A stretch of DNA of 62,235 nucleotides from Flavobacteriaceae bacterium (GCA_023262185.1 JALRDO010000013.1:1-62235), one strand, 5' to 3'. Positions 23,683 to 32,548 are shown, counted from the first letter of the stretch. The notes: a model not told the origin generated them from the letters alone. Numbers and translations: made by a program.

Positions 23683-24406
23683 GGTATTTCTGAAGGGCCA
23701 TTGTCATTGATGGGGTTTCAGGAGTAGGTGCTTTAATATTAACCACAAGACCCTTTTCTTCGGCGGCTTTTATCGTGGTGTTTCCGAAGGCTGCGATTCT
23801 CGTGTTGTTTTGCTTGAAATCTGGAAAATTGGTGAACAGACTCTCGATACCTGAAGGACTAAAGAATACGAGTATGTCGTAATAGACATCTGCAAGGTCA
23901 GATAGATCACTGATTACCGTTTTGTAGAAGATCCCACGTGTCCAATTCACGCCAAGTTCATCAAGGGTCATAGGTACATCTGGTTTAAGCACATCAGAAG
24001 ATGGCAGAAGATAGGTCTCAGTCTTGTGCTTTTTAAGAAGCGGTGCCAAGTCTGAGAAAAGACGTTTTCCTAAATAAATCTTGCGCTTTCTGTACACCAC
24101 ATATTTCTGAAGGTAAAAGGCTACAGCCTCAGACTGACAGAAATACTTCATAGTGTCTGGAACTTTAAAGCGCATTTCTTCAGCGAGCCTGAAATAATGG
24201 TCAACAGCGTTGCGGCTGGTCAAAATGATTGCGGTAAACTTAGAGAGGTCTATCTTTTGCTGCCGTACCGTTTTTGAATCAACGCCTTCTACATGAATAA
24301 ATGGTCGAAAATCTACGGTCAGTTTCTCTTTCTCAATCAGCTTCGCATACGGAGAGTTCTCTAATTTCGGCTCAGGTTGAGATACCAAAATAGTTTTCAC
24401 TTTCAT
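23663..24406 (-). CDS. hemD: Uroporphyrinogen-III synthase
   Basis: HemD closes the linear tetrapyrrole hydroxymethylbilane to uroporphyrinogen III. The 247-residue protein fits the poorly conserved family: KTILVSQPEP at the N-terminus, IILTSRNAVDHYFRLAEEM, YKTVISDLSDLADVYYDILV, FFSPSGIESLF and IAAFGNTTIKAAEEKGL, the last being the most diagnostic. It sits directly behind a DUF4271 gene with a 12-base gap, a pairing typical of Bacteroidota. Other heme genes are not nearby. Confidence 0.92.
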   Translation of the reverse strand: MKVKTILVSQPEPKLENSPYAKLIEKEKLTVDFRPFIHVEGVDSKTVRQQKIDLSKFTAIILTSRNAVDHYFRLAEEMRFKVPDTMKYFCQSEAVAFYLQKYVVYRKRKIYLGKRLFSDLAPLLKKHKTETYLLPSSDVLKPDVPMTLDELGVNWTRGIFYKTVISDLSDLADVYYDILVFFSPSGIESLFTNFPDFKQNNTRIAAFGNTTIKAAEEKGLVVNIKAPTPETPSMTMALQKYLSEVNK

Positions 24407-24418
24407 GTTCCTAACGGT

Positions 24419-25033
24419 TTAGATGCTCAACGTATACACAACTACAACAGGAGCAATTTCAAGTGCGCAAAGATAAAAAATAAAAAGCAGAAGCTTCTCA
24501 GGTTTTCGCCTTAGAAGGTGATTTATAACGCCGTAGTAACATTTTGTTTGTAATCCTATAACGAGAACCCCTAAAATCCATATAATGATGTGATTGAGCT
24601 CAGGATAGAGGTCTAAGGTGACCCCTAAAATGAAGGCCATTATCCCAGCATAAGCAAAATAAGATTGGGCATAAACTTGTGTCGTGTCAAAGAACCCTCT
24701 TGCATGATGAGCAAAGGCTAAAAGTCTTCTGACAGCATATTTTAAAAGCAGTAGCGCTGTGAGACCTACTAAGGCTGTGAGCACATTGAAATTGAGCCAC
24801 TCGACCTGAGCAGAAAGCGCCGTCAACATCAAAGCAAATAATAAAACAGAAACGCTGCTCAGGGTAAACAAGGCATTGCGCCAACGTTTTAACCCCTTAT
24901 CGTAAAGGCGAAGAAAGGTGTCGTCGAACACCATGCGCTTGAAATAGAAGAAGGGCTCGGCATATCCTATTCGAATAACCGCAATGAGCACTCCTAGGAT
25001 GAGGTAAAATTGACTATGCCGCGCTAACTCCAT
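24419..25033 (-). CDS. DUF4271 integral membrane protein
   Basis: A 204-residue protein with about six membrane helices. The N-terminal YAEPFFYFKRMVFDDTFLRL block and the middle LAFAHHARGFFDTTQVYAQ fit DUF4271. Function unknown. It is commonly upstream of hemD in Bacteroidota, as here, but whether it concerns heme is not established. The glycosyltransferase upstream ends 12 bases before its start, so the three minus-strand genes may form one transcript. Confidence 0.88.
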   Translation of the reverse strand: MELARHSQFYLILGVLIAVIRIGYAEPFFYFKRMVFDDTFLRLYDKGLKRWRNALFTLSSVSVLLFALMLTALSAQVEWLNFNVLTALVGLTALLLLKYAVRRLLAFAHHARGFFDTTQVYAQSYFAYAGIMAFILGVTLDLYPELNHIIIWILGVLVIGLQTKCYYGVINHLLRRKPEKLLLFIFYLCALEIAPVVVVYTLSI

Positions 25034-25045
25034 CGATATAGGGTC

Positions 25046-26575
25046 TTAGGGATGAAACGAAGTTAGGCTAATCAGTCGTATGGGGTGTTCTTCATTTTGA
25101 ACACCTATGCGTATCGATGTAGCGCCCATGAGGAGCTCTTCTTGTGCTGACAATTCGAGCACCTCTCCATTGGCGTCTGTTTTAATCCGAACCATCGCGA
25201 TAGGATTTTTGTGCTCATCCAAGACGGCTGCATATAGTTTTTGCGAATCAGATAAGTGCAGTTTTAAAACATCATTAAAGCTTTCAAAGTACTGCACACT
25301 TACATGTTGAAAACGTTCAATGCGCGTAAAGGTCTTTGCTTTATCATCAATTAGTGTTACAGGGTTACCCTCGAGTGTAGCCCATCTCGCATCAAAATCA
25401 TAGGCGTTTGGCCTATAGCCAAGGGTATTGAATGATAATGCAGGCCTTCCGGTGTAAAACGCGTACAGAGAAGCTTTCTGATAAGAGTCTTTAAAGGCAA
25501 CTATAGAAGTGCTGGCTTGTGAAGCTACTTTTTTTGCCCATTTAGATACGCCATGGGTTTCAAGCCTAATCGGTGACCATTGAGGTGCGATCAACAGCAT
25601 CCTAAGCCCTAGAAGAAGCAAGAGGCTCATGGCTGCAAGTGGCCTCACAAACGCATAAAAAGAGGTCTTGTTTATGCGTTCGAGAAGTAAAATCAGCGCC
25701 GGATAGCAAGCAGGCAATAACCACTGCAGTTGTGATTTTTTTTCAAATGAAGAAAGAAAAAAGAACAGCAATACCCCTGCCGTCATAAAGACCAACCCGC
25801 GGCTGAACTTTTCTTGTGTCGGGGCTTGAAATAGCGATTTAAAAATGGCATAAGCAAAGAGTCCGAAGATAGCGATAGCATTGACGAGATAGAGCCCAGT
25901 AAAATTCAAAAAGTCATAGGCGTGATTCGGACGCTCGCTAAAATGAAACTTCAATGTGATGAAGTCATGAGTATAGAGCCAGCCTAAATGCGGAGCAAAT
26001 AGCGCTAGACTTATACCAACGGCCAGCCAGGCCTTTGGATTTCGTATAAGAGAGAGGTTTGATGCAATGGTTGCGAGTATGAGGAGTACTCCAGTGTATT
26101 TGCTGTACATCAGTCCGGCCATGGCAAGCCCAAGTAGGAGTGCGGCTCTTGGTTTCTCCTTCAAGAACGCCTTGTATCCGTAGATAAAAAGAGACGCAAA
26201 GAATAAGGTGCCTGTATCGGGTAACGTAAGAAATCCGTACAAATTAATGAGGGGCAAACTGAGTAAAATCAACCAAAAATTGAACTGTTGCCTTTGGCGC
26301 GTTTGCTCTTTGAGACTCAAAAAGACGAGCAGATAAGAGGCTAAGTTCAGCACTACACTTAACACGCGTAACCCTAGCTCATCTTTATAGAGTCGCGAGG
26401 TTAAGGCCAGAAAGGCTACAAAAGGCGGGTGGTCGAAATAACCCCATTCAAGTTCCTGGGTGTAATACCAATAATAGGCTTCGTCTTGAAGCAATTCGGT
26501 GAAGGTGGCTTGGATCCCATTGATAATGAGAATGACCGATGCAATTATCCAAAACGATCTAGGGAGCGACTTCAC
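25046..26575 (-). CDS. GT39/ArnT-like polyprenyl-phosphate-dependent glycosyltransferase
   Basis: A 509-residue membrane glycosyltransferase of the PMT/ArnT type. The N-terminal loop after the first helix carries the signature ELLQDEAYYWYYTQELEWGY followed by FDHPPFVAFL, with the catalytic Asp-Glu of the GT-C fold. About eleven membrane helices follow and a soluble C-terminal domain covers the last 140 residues. Such enzymes move a sugar from a polyprenyl phosphate donor to lipid A, protein or glycan in the periplasm. The divergent gene encodes a Dpm1-like synthase that would make such a donor. GTG start. Confidence 0.9.
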   Translation of the reverse strand: MKSLPRSFWIIASVILIINGIQATFTELLQDEAYYWYYTQELEWGYFDHPPFVAFLALTSRLYKDELGLRVLSVVLNLASYLLVFLSLKEQTRQRQQFNFWLILLSLPLINLYGFLTLPDTGTLFFASLFIYGYKAFLKEKPRAALLLGLAMAGLMYSKYTGVLLILATIASNLSLIRNPKAWLAVGISLALFAPHLGWLYTHDFITLKFHFSERPNHAYDFLNFTGLYLVNAIAIFGLFAYAIFKSLFQAPTQEKFSRGLVFMTAGVLLFFFLSSFEKKSQLQWLLPACYPALILLLERINKTSFYAFVRPLAAMSLLLLLGLRMLLIAPQWSPIRLETHGVSKWAKKVASQASTSIVAFKDSYQKASLYAFYTGRPALSFNTLGYRPNAYDFDARWATLEGNPVTLIDDKAKTFTRIERFQHVSVQYFESFNDVLKLHLSDSQKLYAAVLDEHKNPIAMVRIKTDANGEVLELSAQEELLMGATSIRIGVQNEEHPIRLISLTSFHP

Positions 26576-26607
26576 CTTGCGAAGTTAAGTAGTTTTATGG
26601 GCCGCTG

Positions 26608-26625
26608 ATGCCTACAAATAGGCAT
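26608..26625. repeat. Perfect 7-bp inverted repeat between divergent glycosyltransferase genes
   Basis: ATGCCTA at 26608-26614 and TAGGCAT at 26619-26625 flank CAAA. It stands in the 72-base gap between the GT39 and Dpm1-like genes and could be an operator or a leader hairpin; no T run follows. Confidence 0.45.
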
Positions 26626-26647
26626 AGTTGATGTACATTAGACGCCC

Positions 26648-27397
26648 GTGAGTAAAGCAGTCGTCATCATTCCTACTTATAACGAGATCGAGAACGTCGA
26701 ATTGATCGTTAAGGCTGTTTTTGATCTCAATCAGGGCTATCACGTACTCATTGTAGACGACAGTTCGCCAGATGGTACAGCCGATAGGGTTCGTGAGCTA
26801 CAAGAAGAATTTAAAGCGTTTTTGCATTTAGAGGTTCGATCTGAAAAGACCGGGCTTGGTACGGCCTATATACACGGATTTAAATGGGCCTTGGCAAACA
26901 CCTATGATTACATCTTTGAAATGGATGCTGATTTTTCACACACACCCGCAGATCTCATCCGACTGCACCAGGCATGCCTGGAGGGTGCGGATGTTGCCAT
27001 CGGAAGTCGGTATTGTAAAGGGGTCAATGTGGTGAATTGGCCTATTAGAAGAATTCTGCTTTCATACGGAGCGTCGATGTATGTGCGAATGATCACAGGG
27101 ATGCCTATTTACGATCCTACCGCAGGTTTTATTTGCTATAAGGCATCTAGTTTGAAATCGATCAATTTTGACGCCATTCGCTTCGTAGGATACGCCTTTC
27201 AGATTGAGATGAAGTACAGAGCCTACAAGCGCGGAGCCAAGATTAAAGAAGTAAGCATTGTATTTACCGATCGCGTTCGAGGTGTCTCAAAAATGAGTGG
27301 CGCGATTATTAAAGAGGCGGTTTGGGGCGTGTTTAAAATGCGTCTGGATAGTATCTTTGATAAAAAGCGCTTTTACAATGCCGAAAAAGCTTCTTAA
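26648..27397 (+). CDS. Polyprenol-phosphate mannosyltransferase (Dpm1-like GT2)
   Basis: A 249-residue soluble GT2 enzyme resembling dolichol-phosphate mannose synthase, which makes polyprenyl-phosphate-mannose at the inner membrane. Motifs: VVIIPTYNEIENVE, LIVDDSSPDGTADRVRELQ, FEMDADFSHTPADLIRLH (DxD), GSRYCKGVNVVNWPIRR and a C-terminal VFTDRVRGVSKMS. No C-terminal membrane helices. GTG start. The downstream dihydroorotase begins inside its last 20 bases. Its product is a likely donor for the GT39 enzyme on the other strand, though this is inference. Confidence 0.94.
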   Translation: MSKAVVIIPTYNEIENVELIVKAVFDLNQGYHVLIVDDSSPDGTADRVRELQEEFKAFLHLEVRSEKTGLGTAYIHGFKWALANTYDYIFEMDADFSHTPADLIRLHQACLEGADVAIGSRYCKGVNVVNWPIRRILLSYGASMYVRMITGMPIYDPTAGFICYKASSLKSINFDAIRFVGYAFQIEMKYRAYKRGAKIKEVSIVFTDRVRGVSKMSGAIIKEAVWGVFKMRLDSIFDKKRFYNAEKAS

Positions 27398-28709
27398 AAA
27401 TGCTACCCTAGTTTCTGAAGGAAGACGTCAGCTTGCCGATGTTCTGATTGACGGAGCATTGATCAGCAAAATTGATAAAGATATTTCAGATGCCACCGCT
27501 GAGGTGAGCGATTTGCGGGGCGCATTTCTAATTCCAGGATGCATTGATAATCAGGTTCATTTTAGAGAGCCTGGGCTAACGCATAAGGGGACAATAGAAA
27601 GTGGAAGTCGAGCGGCTTTGGCTGGTGGAATTACTACCTTTATGGAGCAACCCAATACCAACCCTCAGACGACTACTTTTGAGGCGCTCGAAGACAAGTT
27701 TAACCGGGCCGCAAAAAGCGCCTATGTGAACTACTCTTTCTTTTTCGGAGGAACCAATGATAACTTAGAGCTCATAAAAAAATTACCCATCGATGCCTGC
27801 GCGGGAGTAAAACTCTTTCTAGGTTCTTCTACCGGAAATATGCTGGTAGATCGTGAAGAAGTGATTCGCGGTATTTTTTCTAATACTCAAATGGTCATTG
27901 CCGCACATTGCGAAGACGAGTCTATCATTCGCGCCAATACGGCCAAAGCCATTGAAACCTATGGAGAAGATATTCCGATAGCACAACATCCGATCATCCG
28001 TTCGCATGAGGCTTGCTACGCGTCTTCTTCAAGAGCCATAGAACTCGCTCGAGAGACGGGGGCACGACTTCATGTTTTTCATGTATCTACCGCTGAAGAA
28101 CTTGAGCTATTCGATCAACACCTGCCCTTTGCTGAGAAACAGATCACGGCAGAAGTCTGTTTACATCACCTATGGTTTTCTGATGAAGATTATGCTGAAA
28201 AAGGTTCGCTTATCAAATGGAATCCGGCGGTTAAGACGGCAGCAGATCGAGCGGCTTTGTGGGAAGGAGTTCGTAATAACAACCTAGATATTCTAGCTAC
28301 AGACCATGCTCCGCATACCTATGAAGAGAAACAGAATCCTTACCTCAAGGCCCCATCAGGAGGACCACTAGAGCAGCATGCACTTATGGGATATCTCGAC
28401 AAGGTTGAAGAAGGCGAAATGGACCTAGAATTGCTCGTTCAGAAATTCTGTCACAACCCAGCAGAATTATATAAAATTGATCGCAGAGGGTATATTCGAG
28501 AAGGATATTACGCCGATTTGGTGACCTTTTCAAAAAAGCCCTACACCGTTCAAAAAGAGAATATACTCTATCAATGCGGATGGAGTCCTTTTGAGGGTCA
28601 CACCTTTTCACACAGCATAGACAAGGTATGGGTGAACGGACTTTTGGGTTACGACCAGGGCCATATCATCGCGTATAAAAATGCCATGAAACTAAGCTTC
28701 AACCGATGA
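27378..28709 (+). CDS. pyrC: Dihydroorotase (Bacteroidota type, noncanonical metal motif)
   Basis: A 443-residue amidohydrolase annotated as dihydroorotase, the third step of pyrimidine synthesis. It shows IPGCIDNQVHFREPGLTHKG, EQPNTNPQTTTFEALEDKF, CAGVKLFLGSSTGNM, AAHCEDESII, HVFHVSTAEE and LATDHAPHTYEEKQN. The usual first metal motif HxH is Gln59-x-His61, which I recall as typical of the Bacteroidota branch but is not the textbook enzyme. The start is ATG 27378, overlapping the upstream gene by 20 bases; the frame upstream is not conserved. DUF4296 follows with an ATGA overlap. Confidence 0.93.
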   Translation: MPKKLLKNATLVSEGRRQLADVLIDGALISKIDKDISDATAEVSDLRGAFLIPGCIDNQVHFREPGLTHKGTIESGSRAALAGGITTFMEQPNTNPQTTTFEALEDKFNRAAKSAYVNYSFFFGGTNDNLELIKKLPIDACAGVKLFLGSSTGNMLVDREEVIRGIFSNTQMVIAAHCEDESIIRANTAKAIETYGEDIPIAQHPIIRSHEACYASSSRAIELARETGARLHVFHVSTAEELELFDQHLPFAEKQITAEVCLHHLWFSDEDYAEKGSLIKWNPAVKTAADRAALWEGVRNNNLDILATDHAPHTYEEKQNPYLKAPSGGPLEQHALMGYLDKVEEGEMDLELLVQKFCHNPAELYKIDRRGYIREGYYADLVTFSKKPYTVQKENILYQCGWSPFEGHTFSHSIDKVWVNGLLGYDQGHIIAYKNAMKLSFNR

Positions 28710-29080
28710 AAAAACTGATCCTTTTACACCTATTCATCGTTGCGGCTTGCGGCACTCAAATGATCGATCCTCCCGAAAGCTTAATTGAAAAGGATAAGTT
28801 TCTAGACATTCTTTTTGATTTGACCCTTTATAATGGAATAAGAAATCATACCACCCCGGTTTTCTCAACTCAAGAGTTACGAATTATGCCTTATCTGTAC
28901 TCGAAGTATGATTTTGACAGCGTTCAGTTTTTTGAATCTAATCTCTATTATGCATCAAGAGGAGATCTGTATCTAGCCATGTTGGATACGGTACGGGCAA
29001 GGATCGAACGCACAGAACAGCTCATGGATTCGTTGAGATTGCTTCCGCCACTTGAAACCCTAGAAGAGACAGAGAACTAA
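28706..29080 (+). CDS. DUF4296 lipoprotein
   Basis: A 124-residue protein with a lipoprotein signal (MKKLILLHLFIVAAC, Cys15). The core PESLIEKDKFLDILFDLTLY, LYSKYDFDSVQFFESNLYYA and the amphipathic C-terminal helix match DUF4296. Function unknown. It is regularly found next to dihydroorotase in Flavobacteria and is coupled to it here by ATGA. Its stop shares the four-base CTAA with the convergent epimerase gene. Confidence 0.9.
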   Translation: MKKLILLHLFIVAACGTQMIDPPESLIEKDKFLDILFDLTLYNGIRNHTTPVFSTQELRIMPYLYSKYDFDSVQFFESNLYYASRGDLYLAMLDTVRARIERTEQLMDSLRLLPPLETLEETEN

Positions 29081-30039
29081 ATCAGTTTGCCTCTTTGATG
29101 CTCATAGGTCACTGCCAATTCTTTGATGAATAGCTTGAAATCTCTCTTTGGCAGGGTATTAAATACTTCGTAGGTGTCGAGGCTGTTGTAGCTGCTTTTG
29201 GTATAAAGGGTTTCTATTAGGCCTCTAGAGAGTACAAGTCTTCTGAACCCAAGCCTTTTAATGAACTGGGTAAACCGCATGATAAACAGCAGTTTTTCTT
29301 TACTGAATGCCTTAGTCGCTAGGGGCTTGCCCACTCCTTCTCGAATGGTATTAATAAGTTCGCAGTACGACATATGATCCGAAACTAGCGTCACATCGAT
29401 CACTTCTTTTTGTTCTGAGAGTTTGAGGCTACATTGAATGACGTCGTCTGCTGCTATAAACCCAGTTTCACCTTCAAAACAAAGGTGCTTTAATCTGAAG
29501 GCCAATTTAAAGAGCGACAGACTGGGACTCCTCCAAAAAAAGTCACTCAGGATTACTCCAGGTCTAACGATATGAGCCTCTAGACCTTCTTGAATTCCTC
29601 TAAATACTTCGAGCTCCCCCATATATTTGGTTTGACCATAATAAGATGGGTTTTCGGATTCAAGAGCCGCCACACTGCTCACGTACAAAAGTTTGGCTGG
29701 GTTAACGAGTAGACTGTCTACAAGGCAACGAGTGAGGGTGACATTGGTTTCGAAAAGCTGTTTTTCGTCTTTAGCGTCAAAAGAGATAAGAGCTGCACAA
29801 TGAATGACCTGCTCTACACCTTCTAGGGCCTCTTCTATTTCCTGCGGATGATCTAGGGCTATAGAAACCCACTCGATGTCCTCAAACTTTGTTTCACATT
29901 GGTGGTAGGCAAAGAAAGAAGCGACCTCTTGGCGTTTCGAGTCAGTGCGGTAAATGGCGCGCACCTTTTGGCCTCTTCTGGTAAGTTCGAGCAGAAAATG
30001 GGCGCCCAGCATTCCGGTAGCGCCTGTGACTAAAATCAT
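29077..30039 (-). CDS. NAD-dependent epimerase/dehydratase (SDR) family protein
   Basis: A 320-residue extended SDR. The NAD(P) loop is VTGATGMLGAHFLLELTRRG, the middle block is VIHCAALISFDAKDE, and the catalytic YxxxK is in SYYGQTKYMGELE with the upstream VSSVAAL serine. The C-terminal part (YTKSSYNSLDTYEVF) is family-specific. Substrate unknown; such proteins act on sugar nucleotides, steroid-like or dihydroflavonol-type alcohols. Divergent from tyrS with a 50-base gap. Confidence 0.92.
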   Translation of the reverse strand: MILVTGATGMLGAHFLLELTRRGQKVRAIYRTDSKRQEVASFFAYHQCETKFEDIEWVSIALDHPQEIEEALEGVEQVIHCAALISFDAKDEKQLFETNVTLTRCLVDSLLVNPAKLLYVSSVAALESENPSYYGQTKYMGELEVFRGIQEGLEAHIVRPGVILSDFFWRSPSLSLFKLAFRLKHLCFEGETGFIAADDVIQCSLKLSEQKEVIDVTLVSDHMSYCELINTIREGVGKPLATKAFSKEKLLFIMRFTQFIKRLGFRRLVLSRGLIETLYTKSSYNSLDTYEVFNTLPKRDFKLFIKELAVTYEHQRGKLI

Positions 30040-30063
30040 GACCTAAAAGTAGGTAAAGACAAC

Positions 30064-30071
30064 TATATTTG
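30064..30071 (+). promoter_or_regulatory. -7 promoter element TATATTTG for tyrS
   Basis: Exact TAnnTTTG match 18 nt before the tyrS ATG at 30090. Confidence 0.65.
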
Positions 30072-30089
30072 TAGCCCACCAGATCGATT

Positions 30090-31403
30090 ATGGCACAGCA
30101 ATTTATAGAAGAACTCAAGTGGAGAGGCATGGTACACGATTACATGCCCGGATTAGAAGAGCACCTTAATGAAGCGATGCGAACAGCGTATGTAGGATTT
30201 GATCCGACCGCTGATTCGCTTCACATAGGGAACCTGGTGAGCATTTTGATGCTGCGTCATTTTCAGTTGGCGGGTCACAAGCCTATTGCCCTGGTCGGAG
30301 GAGCCACTGGAATGATTGGTGATCCTTCAGGAAAGTCTAAAGAGAGAAACCTGCTCGACGAAGAAACCTTAAGACATAACCAAGAGGCCATCAAAAAACA
30401 GCTTTCAAAGTTCTTAGACTTTGATGTATCACAGTCTAACGCCGCTGAACTGGTGAACAATTACTACTGGATGAAAGACATTAGCTTTCTTCAATTCATC
30501 CGAGATGTGGGTAAGCACATTACGGTCAATTATATGATGGCAAAAGATTCGGTAAAGAAGCGCTTAACTGCTGAGGACACAGAAGGAATGTCTTTCACAG
30601 AATTCACCTATCAATTGGTTCAAGGATACGACTTTTTGCATCTGCACCGCTCGCATGAGTGTAGTCTTCAAATGGGCGGAAGCGATCAATGGGGAAACAT
30701 CACTACGGGGACCGAATTAATCCGACGGATGGATCAATCTAAGGGCTTTGCGCTCACTTGTCCACTGATCACTAAGGCTGACGGAAGTAAATTCGGAAAA
30801 ACAGAACAGGGCAATGTATGGCTTGACCGCAATCGTACTTCGCCCTATCAATTCTACCAATACTGGTTGAACGTATCTGATCTAGACGCTGAGACCTTCA
30901 TCAAGATCTTTACCATGCTCAATAAAGAGACTGTTGAGGCTCTTATTGCTGAGCATCAAGAGGCGCCACACTTGCGGGTGCTTCAACAGCGTTTAGCTAA
31001 AGAGATCACTGTTTTAGTTCATTCTGAAGCCGACTATGAGGCGGCGATTGCGGCTTCAAACATCTTTTTCGGAAAGTCAAGCAAAGAAGACCTTTTAGCG
31101 CTTTCAGAAGAAGTGCTTTCTGAGGCTTTTGCAGACGTTCCTACGGCTGAGATTTCTAAGTCGCAATTAGAGGAGGGTCTTTCAGTTGTCGACGCACTTT
31201 CTATTCAAAATGATGAAGGAATTCCGCTTTTTTTGAGTTCAAAAGGAGAAGCGCGCAGAGAATTGAAGCAGAATGCGATTTCTGTAAATAAAGAGAAGAT
31301 CACAGACCCAGAGCATCTGCTTACTGTTAGCGATCTTATTGCATCGCGCTTTGTTGTTTTGCAACGCGGTAAAAAAAGCTACTTTCTTCTAACAGTAGTT
31401 TAG
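30090..31403 (+). CDS. tyrS: Tyrosyl-tRNA synthetase
   Basis: TyrRS charges tRNA-Tyr. The 437-residue protein has the HIGH-type motif in [20 protein letters not shown] (residues about 35-54), the tyrosine-binding [14 protein letters not shown] and [14 protein letters not shown], the KFGKT signature ([18 protein letters not shown]) and a C-terminal S4 RNA-binding domain (residues about 370-437). Length is normal. No T-box (not expected in Bacteroidota). Three bases separate its stop from that of the convergent LuxE-like gene. Confidence 0.97.
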   Translation: MAQQFIEELKWRGMVHDYMPGLEEHLNEAMRTAYVGFDPTADSLHIGNLVSILMLRHFQLAGHKPIALVGGATGMIGDPSGKSKERNLLDEETLRHNQEAIKKQLSKFLDFDVSQSNAAELVNNYYWMKDISFLQFIRDVGKHITVNYMMAKDSVKKRLTAEDTEGMSFTEFTYQLVQGYDFLHLHRSHECSLQMGGSDQWGNITTGTELIRRMDQSKGFALTCPLITKADGSKFGKTEQGNVWLDRNRTSPYQFYQYWLNVSDLDAETFIKIFTMLNKETVEALIAEHQEAPHLRVLQQRLAKEITVLVHSEADYEAAIAASNIFFGKSSKEDLLALSEEVLSEAFADVPTAEISKSQLEEGLSVVDALSIQNDEGIPLFLSSKGEARRELKQNAISVNKEKITDPEHLLTVSDLIASRFVVLQRGKKSYFLLTVV

Positions 31404-31406
31404 CGG

Positions 31407-32378
31407 TTAGGCCATCATAAGATTACATCCGCGTGTCTCTGCGTGATCAAAACGACCTATTACTTCGAAAGATCCGTCTTCGTAACGCCTTCCGAGGTCA
31501 TCTGTGGCGATGAAGCTGCAGGAGTTGAGGTTGGCAAAATCAATCACATTGATTGCTCCGGTTCTTGTGGGCTGGCAATAACTAAAGGGATCTTCGGTCT
31601 CCCTGATCCTTATCTGCATCCAGGGCGGACACTCAAATTTGCCCTCTTTTTTAGCATAAGCTTGCGATAAGAGTTCTGTCATTCCGTATTCTGAATGCAC
31701 CGTATCAATACTGAAGGCTTTCTTGAGTAAGGCGTGTACCTCGGCCCGAACCAATTCTTTTCGGCGTCCTTTCATTCCGCCCGTTTCCATAACAACAGTG
31801 TTGTGTAATGGCTTTTGAAAACGCTCGGCCATATCGAGCAGCGCAAATGTTACTCCTATCAATAAGGTTTTCTGTGACTCTTCAAACAGGCTATCAAAGT
31901 CTTCTTCAAGGGTGATGTAGCGCGATCCGTTCTTGGCCTCTTCCATCAGATGATCGACCATGTATATCAAAGAGGAGTGCGATTGCTCTTGATACGACGG
32001 AAGCAAGGCCAGAATACGGTAATCGGTATGCGATCCGTAGGCATGGGCAAAACCCGCCTTAAAGCTTTTAATATACAGTTCTGGGTCAAGCACGTAATGA
32101 GCACTTCGCTTCAATGTTTCAGTGGTACCTGAACTTTTAAAGGTCAGCATGTCTTGGGGTGCCGTATCTGCAGAGACCACTTGATGCGACTTAAAGAATG
32201 AAATGGGTAGAAAAGGGATGTCTTCGAAGAGTTGCACCTCTTTGGGACTTCGCTGAATGAGATCGCAATAAGCCCTATAAATGACATTGTTTTCATATTG
32301 ATAGCGATAAAGCTCTAAGGCGCTAGCCTTAAACCGCTCTTGAGAGGTATTTGAAAACTGAATCTCGGGCCTTTTCAC
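31407..32378 (-). CDS. LuxE-like acyl-protein synthetase / adenylate-forming enzyme
   Basis: A 323-residue protein of the LuxE/PaaK-like group of adenylate-forming enzymes. Visible motifs: LTFKSSGTTETLKRSAHYV (ATP-binding SSGTT loop), HSEYGMTELLSQAYA (YGMTE) and a C-terminal ATDDLGRRYEDGSFEVIGR, where the D and R are the typical ligands; the small C-terminal ANL lid domain is short. LuxE activates fatty acids in luminescent bacteria, but this branch is widespread in Bacteroidota without lux genes and its substrate is unknown. GTG start, with a TATTTTTG element only four bases upstream. Not linked to an obvious acceptor. Confidence 0.85.
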   Translation of the reverse strand: MKRPEIQFSNTSQERFKASALELYRYQYENNVIYRAYCDLIQRSPKEVQLFEDIPFLPISFFKSHQVVSADTAPQDMLTFKSSGTTETLKRSAHYVLDPELYIKSFKAGFAHAYGSHTDYRILALLPSYQEQSHSSLIYMVDHLMEEAKNGSRYITLEEDFDSLFEESQKTLLIGVTFALLDMAERFQKPLHNTVVMETGGMKGRRKELVRAEVHALLKKAFSIDTVHSEYGMTELLSQAYAKKEGKFECPPWMQIRIRETEDPFSYCQPTRTGAINVIDFANLNSCSFIATDDLGRRYEDGSFEVIGRFDHAETRGCNLMMA

Positions 32379-32382
32379 CTTT

Positions 32383-32390
32383 CAAAAATA
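32383..32390 (-). promoter_or_regulatory. -7 promoter element TATTTTTG for the LuxE-like gene
   Basis: Exact TAnnTTTG match on the minus strand, four bases from the GTG start at 32378, implying an almost leaderless transcript. Confidence 0.5.
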
Positions 32391-32414
32391 CCTCAGAATG
32401 AGTCAAAAAAGGCG

Positions 32415-32432
32415 CTTAACATTTAAATAACG
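32415..32432 (+). promoter_or_regulatory. Direct half-sites TAAC with 11-bp spacing (possible Pho-box-like site)
   Basis: CTTAACA at 32415-32421 and AATAACG at 32426-32432 place TAAC at exactly 11-bp spacing, as PhoB/PhoP-type regulators prefer. It lies upstream of the lipoprotein/receptor locus that precedes a PhoB-like gene. The match is short and may be chance. Confidence 0.3.
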
Positions 32433-32454
32433 CTCAAGAAACTCTAAGCAAACA

Positions 32455-32498
32455 ATTCTTAGAAAATCAGATTCCAACCTTAACGTTGAGCTAAGAAT
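32455..32498. repeat. 8-bp inverted repeat and TTAAC half-sites upstream of the beta-helix lipoprotein gene
   Basis: ATTCTTAG (32455-32462) and CTAAGAAT (32491-32498) are perfect inverted arms 28 bases apart. Within and beside the right arm, TTAAC at 32480-32484 is followed 11 bases later by CTAAG. The block ends about 18 bases before the -7 element, where an activator site is expected. Confidence 0.4.
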
Positions 32499-32516
32499 CT
32501 GCACGGTACCCCTCTA

Positions 32517-32524
32517 TAGTTTTG
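32517..32524 (+). promoter_or_regulatory. -7 promoter element TAGTTTTG for the lipoprotein/receptor operon
   Basis: Exact TAnnTTTG match 24 nt before the ATG at 32549. The TTG at 32522 lies inside it and cannot be the start. Confidence 0.6.
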
Positions 32525-32548
32525 TCTCAAAATCATAAACCCAAAAAA

